51,449 bases of DNA from Candidatus Aminicenantota bacterium (GCA_011772425.1 WVZO01000713.1:4740-56188); one strand, 5' to 3'; shown: positions 42,766-50,966, numbered from the stretch's first letter. Program-made: numbers and translations. The notes: generated by a model not told the origin, from the sequence alone.

Positions 42766-43746
42766 ATGAATACTCGAAATGTTCAGATTCCTCAAACCAA
42801 AACCGTACTGGTTACCGGGGGGGCGGGTTTTATCGGTTCGCACCTGTGTGAGCAGTTGTTAAACCAGGGCAATGAAGTCATATGTATGGACAATTTATTT
42901 ACCGGTACCAAAGAGAACATCCGCCATTTGCTAAAGGACCCTCACTTTGAATTGATCCGTCATGACATCGTTCATCCCATTTTTGTTGAAGTGGATCAAA
43001 TATACAACCTGGCCTGTCCGGCTTCTCCCATTCATTACCAGTACAACCCGGTAAAAACCATTAAAACCAATGTAATGGGTTCAGTTAATATGTTAGGGCT
43101 CGCTAAGCGGGTAAAGGCCAAAATACTGCAAGCCTCTACCAGTGAAATTTATGGAAACCCTGAAATTCATCCCCAGCCTGAGTCGTACTGGGGCAATGTT
43201 AATCCCATTGGACTTCGTTCCTGTTATGATGAAGGGAAGCGGTGTGCAGAAACTCTTTTCTTTGACTATCACAGGCAGAACCAGGTAAAAATAAAAGTCG
43301 TCCGTATATTTAATACCTATGGTCCTCGCATGCATCCTAATGACGGCCGGGTAGTGAGTAATTTTATTGTACAGGCTTTAAAAGGCCGGGACATCACTAT
43401 TTACGGTGACGGTAATCAGACCCGGTCGTTTTGTTATGTGGATGATATGGTGAAGGGGATCATTGCCATGATGAATGCCCCGGATGATTTTATCGGGCCG
43501 GTGAACCTGGGTAATCCCGTTGAATTTACCATAATGGAACTGGCCCAAAAGATTATTGAACTCACCCAATCACGATCGAAAATTATTCATAAACCATTAC
43601 CTGAAGATGACCCGGAGCGAAGGAGGCCGGAAATTACGTTGGCCCGGGAGTGCCTGGGCTGGAATCCCACAGTGTCGCTGGAACAAGGACTGAGAAAAAC
43701 CATCGAGTATTTTGAAGCCGTTCTCAGTAGGTCAGTAGGTCAGTGA
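42766..43746 (+). CDS. UDP-glucuronate decarboxylase (UDP-xylose synthase) type SDR enzyme
   Basis: This 326-residue extended SDR protein has [30 protein letters not shown], the UXS-typical [33 protein letters not shown] and the catalytic YDEGKR (Tyr and Lys). [10 protein letters not shown] and [14 protein letters not shown] follow. The ACPASP segment separates UXS from simple UDP-glucose epimerases. It would turn UDP-glucuronate into UDP-xylose (or the 4-keto intermediate). AGAGG lies five bases before ATG 42766. The last codons come from an 8-base tandem repeat. Confidence 0.88.
   Translation: MNTRNVQIPQTKTVLVTGGAGFIGSHLCEQLLNQGNEVICMDNLFTGTKENIRHLLKDPHFELIRHDIVHPIFVEVDQIYNLACPASPIHYQYNPVKTIKTNVMGSVNMLGLAKRVKAKILQASTSEIYGNPEIHPQPESYWGNVNPIGLRSCYDEGKRCAETLFFDYHRQNQVKIKVVRIFNTYGPRMHPNDGRVVSNFIVQALKGRDITIYGDGNQTRSFCYVDDMVKGIIAMMNAPDDFIGPVNLGNPVEFTIMELAQKIIELTQSRSKIIHKPLPEDDPERRRPEITLARECLGWNPTVSLEQGLRKTIEYFEAVLSRSVGQ
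43724..43746 (+). repeat. Tandem 8-base repeat TCAGTAGG at a gene end
   Basis: Nearly three copies of TCAGTAGG encode the last residues (LSRSVGQ) and the stop of the decarboxylase gene. Confidence 0.65.
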
Positions 43747-43811
43747 ATATTCCATTTAGAACTTGCATTCTGGTCTTGTCTCATTTATAATACATAACTA
43801 AATAAATCAAT

Positions 43812-43915
43812 CGAGCCAAAACCAAAAAGGGCTCGACTGAACTCAGGTTAAGGTTAAGGTTAAGGTTAAGGAGGAAAAGCTTCCCCCTCAACCTCAGCCT
43901 TAACTTCAACCTTGT
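43812..43915 (+). repeat. Hairpins and (GGTTAA)4 between the decarboxylase and fucose synthase genes
   Basis: TCGAGCC/GGCTCGA stem (43812-43837). Then four exact GGTTAA units (43847-43870) with an imperfect complementary CCTTAACTTCAACCTT arm near 43899-43914, forming a long hairpin. The latter could slow or end transcription between the two genes. Confidence 0.6.
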
Positions 43916-43931
43916 TTTAACGAGGTGCTGA

Positions 43932-44885
43932 ATGGAAAAAGACGCGAAAATTTATGTTGCCGGGTATAAAGGACTGGTTGGCTCAGCCATCAAGCGCAAG
44001 TTGGAAGAAAAGGGATATACCAACCTTATATTTAGCGATATTGATGATTTTGACCTGCAGCGTCAAACAGAAACCGAAGCATTTTTTGAAAAAGAAAAGC
44101 CGGAATATGTGTTTTTGGCCGCAGCCAAAGTAGGGGGCATCTGGGCCAATAAAACCTACCCGGCTGAGTTTATTTACAGCAATTTATCCATTGAAGTCAA
44201 CGTGATCCATGCCGCTTACAAACATGGAGTAAAAAAGTTTTTATTTCTTGGAAGTTCATGCATTTATCCCAGGCTGGCGCCGCAGCCCATGAAAGAGGCT
44301 CATCTTCTTGACTCTCCCCTGGAACCCACCAATGAAGCTTATGCCATTGCCAAAATCGCCGGTCTGAAAATGTGCAGGTATTACAATGAGCAATACGGCA
44401 CCAATTTTATTTCTGTCATGCCCACGAACCTTTTTGGGCCTAATGACAATTATGACCTGCAAACGTCGCATGTATTACCTGCCTTAATCCGGAAATTCCA
44501 CGAGGCCAAAATAAACAACAAACCCTTTGTGGAACTCTGGGGCACCGGTTCACCGAAGCGGGAGTTTTTGTATGTGGATGACCTGGCCGATGCTGTGGTT
44601 TTCCTGATGGAAAAATATGATTATAAAGACATAGGCGAAATTATCAACATTGGTTGTGGAGAGGATATCTCCATAAAAGAGCTGGCAGAAATGATTAAGT
44701 CTATTGTGGGGTATGAAGGGGAGTTGAAGTGGGACACCGATAAACCCGATGGAACGCCGCGGAAATTGCTGGATGTATCGCGGTTAAAGGAGTTGGGTTG
44801 GACACCGCAGCATACCTTAAAACAAGGGATACTGAATACATATAAATCTTTTTTAAAAGAGCAAGACCGCTGGAAATCGCGGTAG
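43932..44885 (+). CDS. fcl: GDP-L-fucose synthase
   Basis: This 317-residue SDR protein has [70 protein letters not shown] with the catalytic Tyr-x-x-x-Lys, and [14 protein letters not shown]. All are hallmark segments of the bifunctional epimerase/reductase that turns GDP-4-keto-6-deoxymannose into GDP-L-fucose with NADPH. The partner GDP-mannose dehydratase (gmd) is not in the window. GAGGTG lies five bases before ATG 43932. It is set apart from the upstream genes by hairpins and tandem repeats, so it may be transcribed separately or at a lower level. Confidence 0.93.
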   Translation: MEKDAKIYVAGYKGLVGSAIKRKLEEKGYTNLIFSDIDDFDLQRQTETEAFFEKEKPEYVFLAAAKVGGIWANKTYPAEFIYSNLSIEVNVIHAAYKHGVKKFLFLGSSCIYPRLAPQPMKEAHLLDSPLEPTNEAYAIAKIAGLKMCRYYNEQYGTNFISVMPTNLFGPNDNYDLQTSHVLPALIRKFHEAKINNKPFVELWGTGSPKREFLYVDDLADAVVFLMEKYDYKDIGEIINIGCGEDISIKELAEMIKSIVGYEGELKWDTDKPDGTPRKLLDVSRLKELGWTPQHTLKQGILNTYKSFLKEQDRWKSR

Positions 44886-44947
44886 GTTTTCAGCAAGGGA
44901 CAAGGTTTTGCCAACCAATTTAAAACACCGGTAATCAAGGAGCACAG

Positions 44948-45664
44948 ATGAGCAAAACAATTGGGATCCTTGGCGGAATGGGCCCGGAAGCCACTATCTA
45001 TCTTTTTAACCTTATTGTAAAAGGAACAAAAGCAGAAAAGGATCAAGAGCACATCACCTCCATTGTGTTCAACAATCCCAAAATTCCGGACCGAACAGAC
45101 GCCATTGTTGGGAACGGACCTTCCCCCCTTCCGTACTTAATCGAGGGTGCAAAAATGTTAGAAACCGCAGGCGCCGATTTTATTGTGATGCCTTGCGTAA
45201 CCGCTCACTATTTTTATGGTGAAATCGTAAAACATGTTTCCATCCCGTTTCTTCACCTATTGGTAGAAGTGCTCCGCTACATAAAGCGAGAATTGGGGAA
45301 TCTCAAGAAGATTGGGTTGTTGGCCACTGATGGAACCATTCAGTCCAGGTTGTTCCAGGACCTTTTCCATAAAAATGGGATAGAGGTGGCAATACCAAAA
45401 GATAATGATCAAAAGTTGCTTATGAAGGCGGTGTACCAAAAGAAAGGGATCAAGGGGGGATATAAAAGACATCCGAAAACGATGATACTGGAGGTGCTCA
45501 ATGAATTATTACAAGAACAGCAGCCAGAGGGAATTATCGCTGGTTGTACTGAAATCCCCCTGGTACTAAAGCAAGCGGATATGGATGTGCCTTTTGTTGA
45601 GCCACTGCGAATCCTGGCAGAAGAAAGCATCCGCAAATCCGGATACCACTCCAGGAATCGATAA
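44948..45664 (+). CDS. Aspartate/glutamate racemase family protein
   Basis: This 238-residue protein begins KTIGILGGMGPEATIYLFN, has FIVMPCVTAHYFYGEI with Cys83, and GIIAGCTEIPLVLKQ with Cys about 200. The two Cys are the acid/base pair of the cofactor-free racemases. The MGPEAT start places it in the aspartate racemase (YgeA-like) branch. It could supply D-aspartate or D-glutamate for cell wall or surface polymers. AAGGAG lies about six bases before ATG 44948. It follows fcl by 62 bases in the same direction. Confidence 0.87.
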   Translation: MSKTIGILGGMGPEATIYLFNLIVKGTKAEKDQEHITSIVFNNPKIPDRTDAIVGNGPSPLPYLIEGAKMLETAGADFIVMPCVTAHYFYGEIVKHVSIPFLHLLVEVLRYIKRELGNLKKIGLLATDGTIQSRLFQDLFHKNGIEVAIPKDNDQKLLMKAVYQKKGIKGGYKRHPKTMILEVLNELLQEQQPEGIIAGCTEIPLVLKQADMDVPFVEPLRILAEESIRKSGYHSRNR

Positions 45665-45732
45665 AATGTTGGAGGGGAAAAGAAAAATTAAAAAAAAAAT
45701 GAAGAGAATGTTAATTTTTGTAAAATTCCCGG

Positions 45733-45787
45733 TTGACATTTTCATCAATAAAGGCTATCCTTAAGAGTTGGTGTTAAATAATTTAAC
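45733..45787 (+). promoter_or_regulatory. Promoter and operator-like palindrome before the 103-residue unknown gene
   Basis: TTGACA (45733-45738), 17 bases, TATCCT (45756-45761). Just downstream of the predicted start lies a perfect palindrome GTTAAAT-A-ATTTAAC (45773-45787), a good repressor site. Confidence 0.55.
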
Positions 45788-45846
45788 TCAAAACATCAGT
45801 AAAGGACAAGGCTAATTTAATATTTTAGAAATACCTAAACCAGCCG

Positions 45847-45871
45847 AGCCGGGACCCAAAAGGTCTTGGCT
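45847..45871 (+). promoter_or_regulatory. RNA hairpin in the 5' leader of the 103-residue unknown gene
   Basis: AGCCGGGACC (45847-45856) pairs with GGTCTTGGCT (45862-45871) over ten pairs, two of them G-U, with loop CAAAA. The G-U pairs mean the stem forms in RNA on this strand. It sits 14 bases before the ribosome binding site. Confidence 0.5.
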
Positions 45872-45895
45872 AGATCAATAACAAGGAGGAAGGCG

Positions 45896-46207
45896 TTGAA
45901 CGACCAGACAACACAATTGTTACTGAAGGAAAACCTGGAAGAACCAGGAAAGATTTGCGTCCTCATTAATTCGGCCTTTTATTTTATCAATTGGGTTTTT
46001 ATTGTCAGGAGGAATGTGTCTTACCGATTGGTTGTCAATCATAATGGGAAGTTACTCATGGACAAAGACTATAGGACACTTAGAGGCGCAAAGATTGCTT
46101 TTTCGAAATTGTTTAAACACCGGAACTGGGAAAAAAATGTGAGGGCAGAATGGAGCCGGTTTTTTGAGCCGGAAAACCAATGGCTAAAGGAAAAAAAAGG
46201 CGCTTGA
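45896..46207 (+). CDS. Unknown basic protein of 103 residues
   Basis: I do not recognise this protein. The start is TTG 45896, supported by AAGGAGG six bases upstream. The body shows an aromatic-rich stretch (INSAFYFINWVFIVRRNVSY), then LVVNHNGKLLMDKDYRTLRG, AKIAFSKLFKHRNW and a charged end. The pattern of short beta strands followed by an amphipathic, basic helix could bind nucleic acid or a partner; no motif proves it. Regulation seems elaborate for its size: a promoter, a palindrome at the transcription start and a leader hairpin. It lies between the polysaccharide locus and the XRE cassette and could belong to either. Confidence 0.6.
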   Translation: MNDQTTQLLLKENLEEPGKICVLINSAFYFINWVFIVRRNVSYRLVVNHNGKLLMDKDYRTLRGAKIAFSKLFKHRNWEKNVRAEWSRFFEPENQWLKEKKGA

Positions 46208-46227
46208 GAATGTGGATGGTGAACCAT

Positions 46228-46665
46228 TCATGGGGACATGTGGTTTTCGTTTTTTTCCCGGTGTAAAATGCCCTCGATATAGTCTTGGTTTTTCATTTTA
46301 TATTCGAGGAAAAAACCCAGCACCGCATGTTTTACCATCGGCACCTTATCCATGTATACCAGCAGTTCCCGGACTTCGCCGCTGTACGTCCCGAAATCCA
46401 CTTGTTCTTCTCTTTCCCTTATTCCTTCCCGAAGGTGGTGAAACATCTGGCCCTCATTGGCAATCAACCAATCCAATGAAACATCAAATTCAATTTTCAA
46501 CCTGTTCAAAATGGCAGCGCCGGGGAAGATTTCTCCTTTCTCAATCCGTGAGTAGTTGGCCCTACCGATATCAAAATAGGAAACCATCTGTTCTTGTGTG
46601 TACCCCAGTGTTTTCCTTAACTTCCGCAATCTCATGCCGATTTCTTTCCTTAATTGCTCCTTCAT
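46228..46665 (-). CDS. XRE-family regulator, first paralogue
   Basis: This 145-residue protein has a helix-turn-helix of the XRE/Cro type at about residues 10-65: RLRKLRKTLGYTQEQMVSYF and DIGRANYSRIEKGEI. It is followed by DVSLDWLIANEG. The C-terminal domain (about 95-135) includes VRELLVYMDKVPMVKHAVLG and FFLEYKMKN; it is shared with the paralogue at 50351-50830 and is unknown to me. The two regulators bracket the cassette 46746-50313 and may control it. AAGGAGA lies about ten bases before ATG 46665. It faces away from the leaderless ORF at 46746, so the 80-base gap probably holds both promoters. Confidence 0.85.
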   Translation of the reverse strand: MKEQLRKEIGMRLRKLRKTLGYTQEQMVSYFDIGRANYSRIEKGEIFPGAAILNRLKIEFDVSLDWLIANEGQMFHHLREGIREREEQVDFGTYSGEVRELLVYMDKVPMVKHAVLGFFLEYKMKNQDYIEGILHREKNENHMSP

Positions 46666-46710
46666 CTTTAAAATTCTCCTTTAAATGGATTATTTTTTTG
46701 GGGAAAAAGG

Positions 46711-46739
46711 TTGACATTTTTAGCATTTCTTACTATTTT
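46711..46739 (+). promoter_or_regulatory. Promoter of a leaderless small ORF in the XRE cassette
   Basis: TTGACA (46711-46716), 17 bases, TATTTT (46734-46739), six bases, ATG 46746. Same geometry as the promoters of 518, 1358 and 36421. Confidence 0.6.
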
Positions 46740-46745
46740 AGAAGA

Positions 46746-47009
46746 ATGATTGTTAAAAATAATAGCATAGTGAAGCAGAGCTCGGAGGAGGGGAAAAAAC
46801 TCTGTCACTTTGCACCTATTGCACATTATCCACATTTTTGTCTCCTTCAATATAACGTAAATCGCAAAGAAATACAAGCCCAAAAGCAAAAAAGAAAAAA
46901 TTTTTTTGAGAAGAGAGGGGATGTTGAGAAAAATGAACAAAATTCGCTTAAACCCCTTGACTTTTTGAAAAAAATAATATATATTTTAAATAAAATTACA
47001 ATGAGGTGA
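46746..47009 (+). CDS. Possible leaderless 87-residue protein
   Basis: I do not recognise this protein. It starts at ATG 46746 exactly six bases after a -10 element. It begins MIVKNNSIVKQSSEEGKKLC, has CHFAPIAHYPHF with several His and Cys, and a basic middle (KEIQAQKQKRKNFFEKRGD). Its hydrophobic end is encoded over the next promoter. It stops at 47009, five bases before the start of the secreted helical protein, whose GAGGTG site overlaps the stop. The frame is open further upstream (to 46212), but that part is antisense to the XRE gene and is not claimed. It may be a small regulator or only a leader for the genes downstream. Confidence 0.42.
   Translation: MIVKNNSIVKQSSEEGKKLCHFAPIAHYPHFCLLQYNVNRKEIQAQKQKRKNFFEKRGDVEKNEQNSLKPLDFLKKIIYILNKITMR
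46957..46985 (+). promoter_or_regulatory. Promoter of the secreted helical protein gene
   Basis: TTGACT (46957-46962), 17 bases, TATATT (46980-46985). The leader would be about 22 bases and contains GAGGTG before ATG 47015. It lies inside the 3' end of the preceding small ORF. Confidence 0.55.
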
Positions 47010-47014
47010 ATAAG

Positions 47015-47659
47015 ATGAGAAAATTAATGTTTTTAATGAGTTTTTCATTGGTTGTGTGTTTGGTGTGTTGGGTTTGGGTTCCCGGGTTACAGGGTGCATG
47101 GGTTGGAAATGATCCACCGATTGACGGGGAAAAGGAGAACGCCGGTGTAATCAATAGTCTAATTGTTGATGGGGCTGCCAATTTCCTGGATTCTTATTCG
47201 TATTTTTTACGTTTGTTGAAGGAATCGGAGATCAGCCAGGGGCAAATGGACTATCAAAAGGCGAACAAATTAATTGACGTTCTGGCTCCATACCTGGAAG
47301 CCTCGAAAGCAAATTACTCAACTGCATTCTCGCTAATGAAGGGTTTGAATTTAAATCCTGACAAATTGCAAACGTTGGAAACGTTTGATTATGCCGGTTT
47401 GGTTGCCAGGAGAAGGCTGCACAGCGATGTAATGAACCAGGTGGCCGCTTTCCTGGTAAAAGGAGATGTTAAAGGACTATATGGGAAAATGATTGACGAT
47501 CTGGATAGGCTGTTGAAAGGGATTGAAGAGGTCCGGGAAGACATCAAAAATCATATCTCTCCCGGGATAGAAGGCTTGAGAACACTCTATCAACAGTATT
47601 CCGACTTGATGCAGTTCGGCTATTATTCCAGCCTGGTTTTTGCTGAAATTAAAAATTAG
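47015..47659 (+). CDS. Secreted helical protein of the XRE cassette, unknown
   Basis: About 214 residues. A clear signal peptide (MRKLMFLMSFSLVVCLVCWV, then VPGLQGAW with a likely cut near residue 30) is followed by an almost entirely helical protein without Cys in the mature part. Segments such as SYFLRLLKESEISQGQMDYQ and DDLDRLLKGIEEVREDIKNH suggest a long helical bundle. I do not recognise a family. ATG 47015 is chosen for the GAGGTG site five bases upstream; GTG 47006 is the alternative. It precedes the permease-type gene by 79 bases, so it may be its periplasmic partner or its cargo. Confidence 0.72.
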   Translation: MRKLMFLMSFSLVVCLVCWVWVPGLQGAWVGNDPPIDGEKENAGVINSLIVDGAANFLDSYSYFLRLLKESEISQGQMDYQKANKLIDVLAPYLEASKANYSTAFSLMKGLNLNPDKLQTLETFDYAGLVARRRLHSDVMNQVAAFLVKGDVKGLYGKMIDDLDRLLKGIEEVREDIKNHISPGIEGLRTLYQQYSDLMQFGYYSSLVFAEIKN

Positions 47660-47738
47660 GAATAAGACGATAGCTGGCTGATAATAGCTGTGAATAGGAA
47701 ATAACAAAATCAAATCGACAAAAGGAAAAAGGAGAAAG

Positions 47739-49601
47739 ATGCTTCTTATAGGTGCAAAACTCAAACATGAAGTTGCCAAGATTTTTAGATTCTGGGGCAA
47801 TGTAATCTTCCTCCTCATCTTTACCCTGGTGGGTATATTCTTTGTTTATTCCGGGATTGTTGAATATAAGAACTTCCAGAAGGAGAAGGCGTTATTTATT
47901 ACCCACGAGAAAAATAAAGTTGACTTATATGTGACCTACAGCCAATACGGAGACTACGGATTTCGTGTACTATATGAGCCGTCGCCATTGAGTCTTTTTT
48001 TTAATAACAGCAGCGTTTTTGAAAATTTGTATTCCAATGTCGATATGACAGAAATCTTAAAAGTAAACACGTCTTATAAAGGAAGAAACCTGCTGCAAAA
48101 AAAAGGTTTTTTTAAGGACCTGGCAGGTTTATTCTTCCTCTTTGGAAGCCTCTTCATGGTTTACATGGGGATGGCTTCCTTAAAGAGCGAAAAAATTTTT
48201 TTCAAATTTGGGAACCTCATCCTTCGTCTGGTCATCCTGGATATCTTCTTCCTGGGGTTGGTATCAGCACTGCAGCGCCTCCCGAAATTATTCGCATTGC
48301 AATTTGCCCCGGAGGAGTCGAAAATACTTCTCTATTTTGTCCTTTTTCTCTTGTGTTTTTTAAGCTTTTTCTATGCTGCAGGTTTATTTATTCGCATGGT
48401 ATCACGGAAAAAGCAGCGCGCTTACATCTACATCTTTATTTTTTGGTTTGTCTCTGTATCCGTTATCCCGGAATGTATGACAATCTTTTTACATAACAAA
48501 TCGCAATTACTCCAGGCCAATGAAAAATATAATATCATGAAATTGGAAGAGGTCATGAATTTTGAAAAAGAGGTGCAGAAGGCCATCGTTGGAATAAAAA
48601 CATTGGGAGAAAGAAATAAGATATACCAAAAAATGGTCAAGCATTTTTTGGATACCGGGTACAGGAAAAACACGAAAATAGAGGAGGAAATCAATAACAA
48701 TATTGAGAAGGTAATGCGGGAGTATGAAAGCGTGATGCAGCTCTATCCCACCAGTTTTTATAATTTTTCCTGCGGGGAATTGTCTTCAAAAGGATACAGC
48801 GGATATATTGACCTGGTAAGTTATACGCTTAAGCTGCGGCATGAATTTATACAATACTATCTAAAAAAAAGATATGAGTCCAATGATAAGAAGATCATAC
48901 CCTTTGTCAAAGGAGAAGAAAACATATTCAAAGCGTCCAGCCGCTTACCCGGATCGTTCTTCGTGGGTGGAGGACTCACACTGGCTCTTACCATTTTTCT
49001 TTTCCTCGCCTCATATCTCGTCTTTCTCAGGCGATCAAATCGGATACCCACTGCAAAGAAACCCCAATATAAGTTTAGAAAAGGGAATACCTATTTTGTT
49101 TTGTGCAAAAACGATCAATTCAAAAATGACCTGTTTACATATTACAAGGCAGAAAAGGATACGATTTGCATCGACAATGTCAACGCCGATGATATTGATA
49201 CTGGTGTAGGACTGACACACATGCTCAGTTATTTTTGTAAGATTACAGGGGTTGGAGAAGAAGCCGCATTAAAAAATTTGCGGATGTTGGGAATAGACGA
49301 CCCAAAGAACCGGAAGTGGAATAAAGAAAAATTACCGGAAGAAATCGTGCAGAAGATGTATTGTGCCATTTCCATGGCCGGTGACCAGCAAATGATTGTG
49401 GTAAAAGATTTCTTAAAGGGTAAATCACGAGAGCTGGAACGTCAATTTCTTAACCTGGTAAGCCGGTTGAACAATTCCGGGAAAATCGTTGTCTACCTCA
49501 GCACTGAAATATTTTTGACGTCATTGCCCTTTGAAGGAGATATAAAAATCAACAGTTATAAAAGCTTTAAAATAGATCCACAGGCTGTGAGCTTGCGGTA
49601 A
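47739..49601 (+). CDS. ABC-2-type permease fused to a degenerate ATPase-like domain
   Basis: This 620-residue protein has a first membrane span at about 20-40 and a block of about four spans at 128-255 (LAGLFFLFGSLFMVYMGMAS onwards). A helical extracytoplasmic part of about 180 residues follows, containing PTSFYNFSCGELSSKGY, and then a last span near 410-430. This resembles ABC-2 permeases with a large outer loop. The final about 170 residues, after QYKFRKGNTYFVLCKN, follow the order of an ABC ATPase with the key residues lost: CKNDQFKND at Walker A, EEIVQKMYCAISMAGDQ at the signature helix, MIVVKDFLKG at Walker B. It therefore looks like a pseudo-ATPase that needs another subunit for energy. 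GGAG precedes ATG 47739. Confidence 0.6.
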   Translation: MLLIGAKLKHEVAKIFRFWGNVIFLLIFTLVGIFFVYSGIVEYKNFQKEKALFITHEKNKVDLYVTYSQYGDYGFRVLYEPSPLSLFFNNSSVFENLYSNVDMTEILKVNTSYKGRNLLQKKGFFKDLAGLFFLFGSLFMVYMGMASLKSEKIFFKFGNLILRLVILDIFFLGLVSALQRLPKLFALQFAPEESKILLYFVLFLLCFLSFFYAAGLFIRMVSRKKQRAYIYIFIFWFVSVSVIPECMTIFLHNKSQLLQANEKYNIMKLEEVMNFEKEVQKAIVGIKTLGERNKIYQKMVKHFLDTGYRKNTKIEEEINNNIEKVMREYESVMQLYPTSFYNFSCGELSSKGYSGYIDLVSYTLKLRHEFIQYYLKKRYESNDKKIIPFVKGEENIFKASSRLPGSFFVGGGLTLALTIFLFLASYLVFLRRSNRIPTAKKPQYKFRKGNTYFVLCKNDQFKNDLFTYYKAEKDTICIDNVNADDIDTGVGLTHMLSYFCKITGVGEEAALKNLRMLGIDDPKNRKWNKEKLPEEIVQKMYCAISMAGDQQMIVVKDFLKGKSRELERQFLNLVSRLNNSGKIVVYLSTEIFLTSLPFEGDIKINSYKSFKIDPQAVSLR

Positions 49602-50313
49602 TATCTACCATTTTCCCGTTAATAAGAGGTTTCATTTTCATGTGAAACTCGGTAAAAAAGTACATCCTCAGCGGCGGATACTTGCGCATATAATAGAGAA
49701 GCTCTTTATAATCGCTTTCTTCCGGTTCTTTTTTGGTGTAGTTATATATCTTTTCCATGACCACAGCGCTGCCATCCAAAACTTCCGTTTCTTCGATTTG
49801 ATGGGTCTTGATTGTACCCAAAACATGATGAAGGGAATATTTTGTGAAGTGCAGATCAAATCGTATCCCCCCCACAGATGGCAGCGATAAGTCTGTTATG
49901 GTCTCTATTTCCCCGGTAGTGGTATCAAGGGAAACAATGTATTCTATAACTTCTTCGGGAATAATGTCGTAGATATCGTATCCCGGCGGTGGTGACGGTT
50001 CGAGCCTGGCGACGTTCCACTGGTTGTCTTTTTCTTGACTCAGTTCGAAATGATAGGTCTGCCCACGTTTATCACCATCAATACTACCATTTCTCCCCAC
50101 GCTTTTCTCTTTTTCATCTTCTTCATTACTCAACACTTCCATATCACCATAGGCTAATTTTCTGAAGTAGCCTTTAAGTTTCCTGTAATGCTCGATCTCA
50201 TCCTTTAGATATAACTTTAACTCCTCTATCTTATGAAATATAATTCGTTCAAACTGGGGAATATTCAGGAGTTCCTCCAGTTCACCAAGAATCTCTTGTT
50301 TACTCATGCTCAT
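49567..50313 (-). CDS. Unknown protein co-transcribed with the second XRE regulator
   Basis: I do not recognise this 248-residue protein. The first about 60 residues are helical and charged (KQEILGELEELLNIPQFERI). A polar low-complexity linker (SNEEDEKEKSVGRNGS) follows, and then a part rich in beta strands with PSPPPGYDIYDIIPEE and IEYIVSLDTTTGEIETITDL. The end is FFTEFHMKMKPLINGKM. No signal peptide or membrane span is visible, so it should be cytoplasmic. It follows the XRE gene by 37 bases. Its 3' end overlaps the permease gene on the other strand by 35 bases, so transcription of one could interfere with the other. Likely a dedicated partner or ligand sensor; this is inference. Confidence 0.65.
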   Translation of the reverse strand: MSMSKQEILGELEELLNIPQFERIIFHKIEELKLYLKDEIEHYRKLKGYFRKLAYGDMEVLSNEEDEKEKSVGRNGSIDGDKRGQTYHFELSQEKDNQWNVARLEPSPPPGYDIYDIIPEEVIEYIVSLDTTTGEIETITDLSLPSVGGIRFDLHFTKYSLHHVLGTIKTHQIEETEVLDGSAVVMEKIYNYTKKEPEESDYKELLYYMRKYPPLRMYFFTEFHMKMKPLINGKMVDITASSQPVDLF

Positions 50314-50350
50314 AGGAGTTATCCTTTACTTCTTTGTTTTTATTTTGGCC

Positions 50351-50830
50351 TCAATTAATGGTATTATTACCATTATTGCCGTTATTGTTCATTTTGGTTG
50401 ATGGCTCACATTCTTCCAGGGTTCGCTGAATAATTTCTTTATGCTTTGCTTTATATTCCAGGAAATAACCCAAAATCGCATGTTTGACCATGGAAACTTT
50501 ATCCATGGTCATTAAAAGCTCCCGGACTTCTTTGCCATATTCACCAAAGTTTATTTTCCCTGTTTGCTCTTTTTTTTCTCGCCGAACAAACATCTTCCCA
50601 CTGTCAGCAATGAGCCAGTCCAATGAGACACCAAATTGGGTGCTTAAGCTGTTTAAAACAGCAGCATTAGGCAGCACTTCCCCTTTTTCGATCCGCGAAT
50701 AGTTGGCTCTCCCAATATTAAAATAAGATACCATTTTCTCCTGGGTATAGCCAAGGGCTTTTCTAACCTTTCGCATCCGCAGCCCAATTTCTTTCTTTAA
50801 TTCATCTATCATCTTTCTATCTTCGTCCAT
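50351..50830 (-). CDS. XRE-family regulator, second paralogue
   Basis: This 159-residue protein is about two-thirds identical by eye to the regulator at 46228-46665 over the DNA-binding part: MRKVRKALGYTQEKMVSYFN, IGRANYSRIEKGEV, GVSLDWLIADSG. The C-terminal domain is also shared (VRELLMTMDKVSMVKHAILG, YFLEYKAKH). The tail is an Asn/Gly-rich run (NNNGNNGNN) that may vary in length. AAAGGTGG lies just before ATG 50830. The promoter at 50915-50943 is flanked by a perfect inverted repeat, so it probably controls itself and the unknown gene downstream. Duplication of one regulator around the cassette seems likely. Confidence 0.85.
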   Translation of the reverse strand: MDEDRKMIDELKKEIGLRMRKVRKALGYTQEKMVSYFNIGRANYSRIEKGEVLPNAAVLNSLSTQFGVSLDWLIADSGKMFVRREKKEQTGKINFGEYGKEVRELLMTMDKVSMVKHAILGYFLEYKAKHKEIIQRTLEECEPSTKMNNNGNNGNNTIN

Positions 50831-50914
50831 GATCCACCTTTAGACCCTAAAACCCTCTTAATGGTAAAATTAACCGGGCCATTTTTATTTTTATTTTCAT
50901 TTTTCATGCCTAAA

Positions 50915-50966
50915 AATATAACTCATTTTGCAATGAAATTCAAGATATAAATGGACAATTTCATTG
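50915..50966 (-). promoter_or_regulatory. Promoter with inverted-repeat operator for the second XRE gene
   Basis: On the minus strand TTGAAT (50943-50938), 17 bases, TATATT (50920-50915). CAATGAAATT (50931-50940) and AATTTCATTG (50957-50966) are perfect inverted repeats, 26 bases apart centre to centre. One arm overlaps the -35, the other lies upstream of it. Confidence 0.6.

Noticed and set aside
45768-45815. A 15-codon TTG frame six bases after a -10 (MVLNNLTQNISKGQG)
   Set aside because: TTG is common and the frame has no other support; the palindrome inside it is the better explanation of the sequence.
46212-46745. Upstream extension of the 87-residue frame
   Set aside because: It is antisense to the XRE gene and codes Pro/Ser/Arg-rich shadow sequence; the promoter places the start at 46746.
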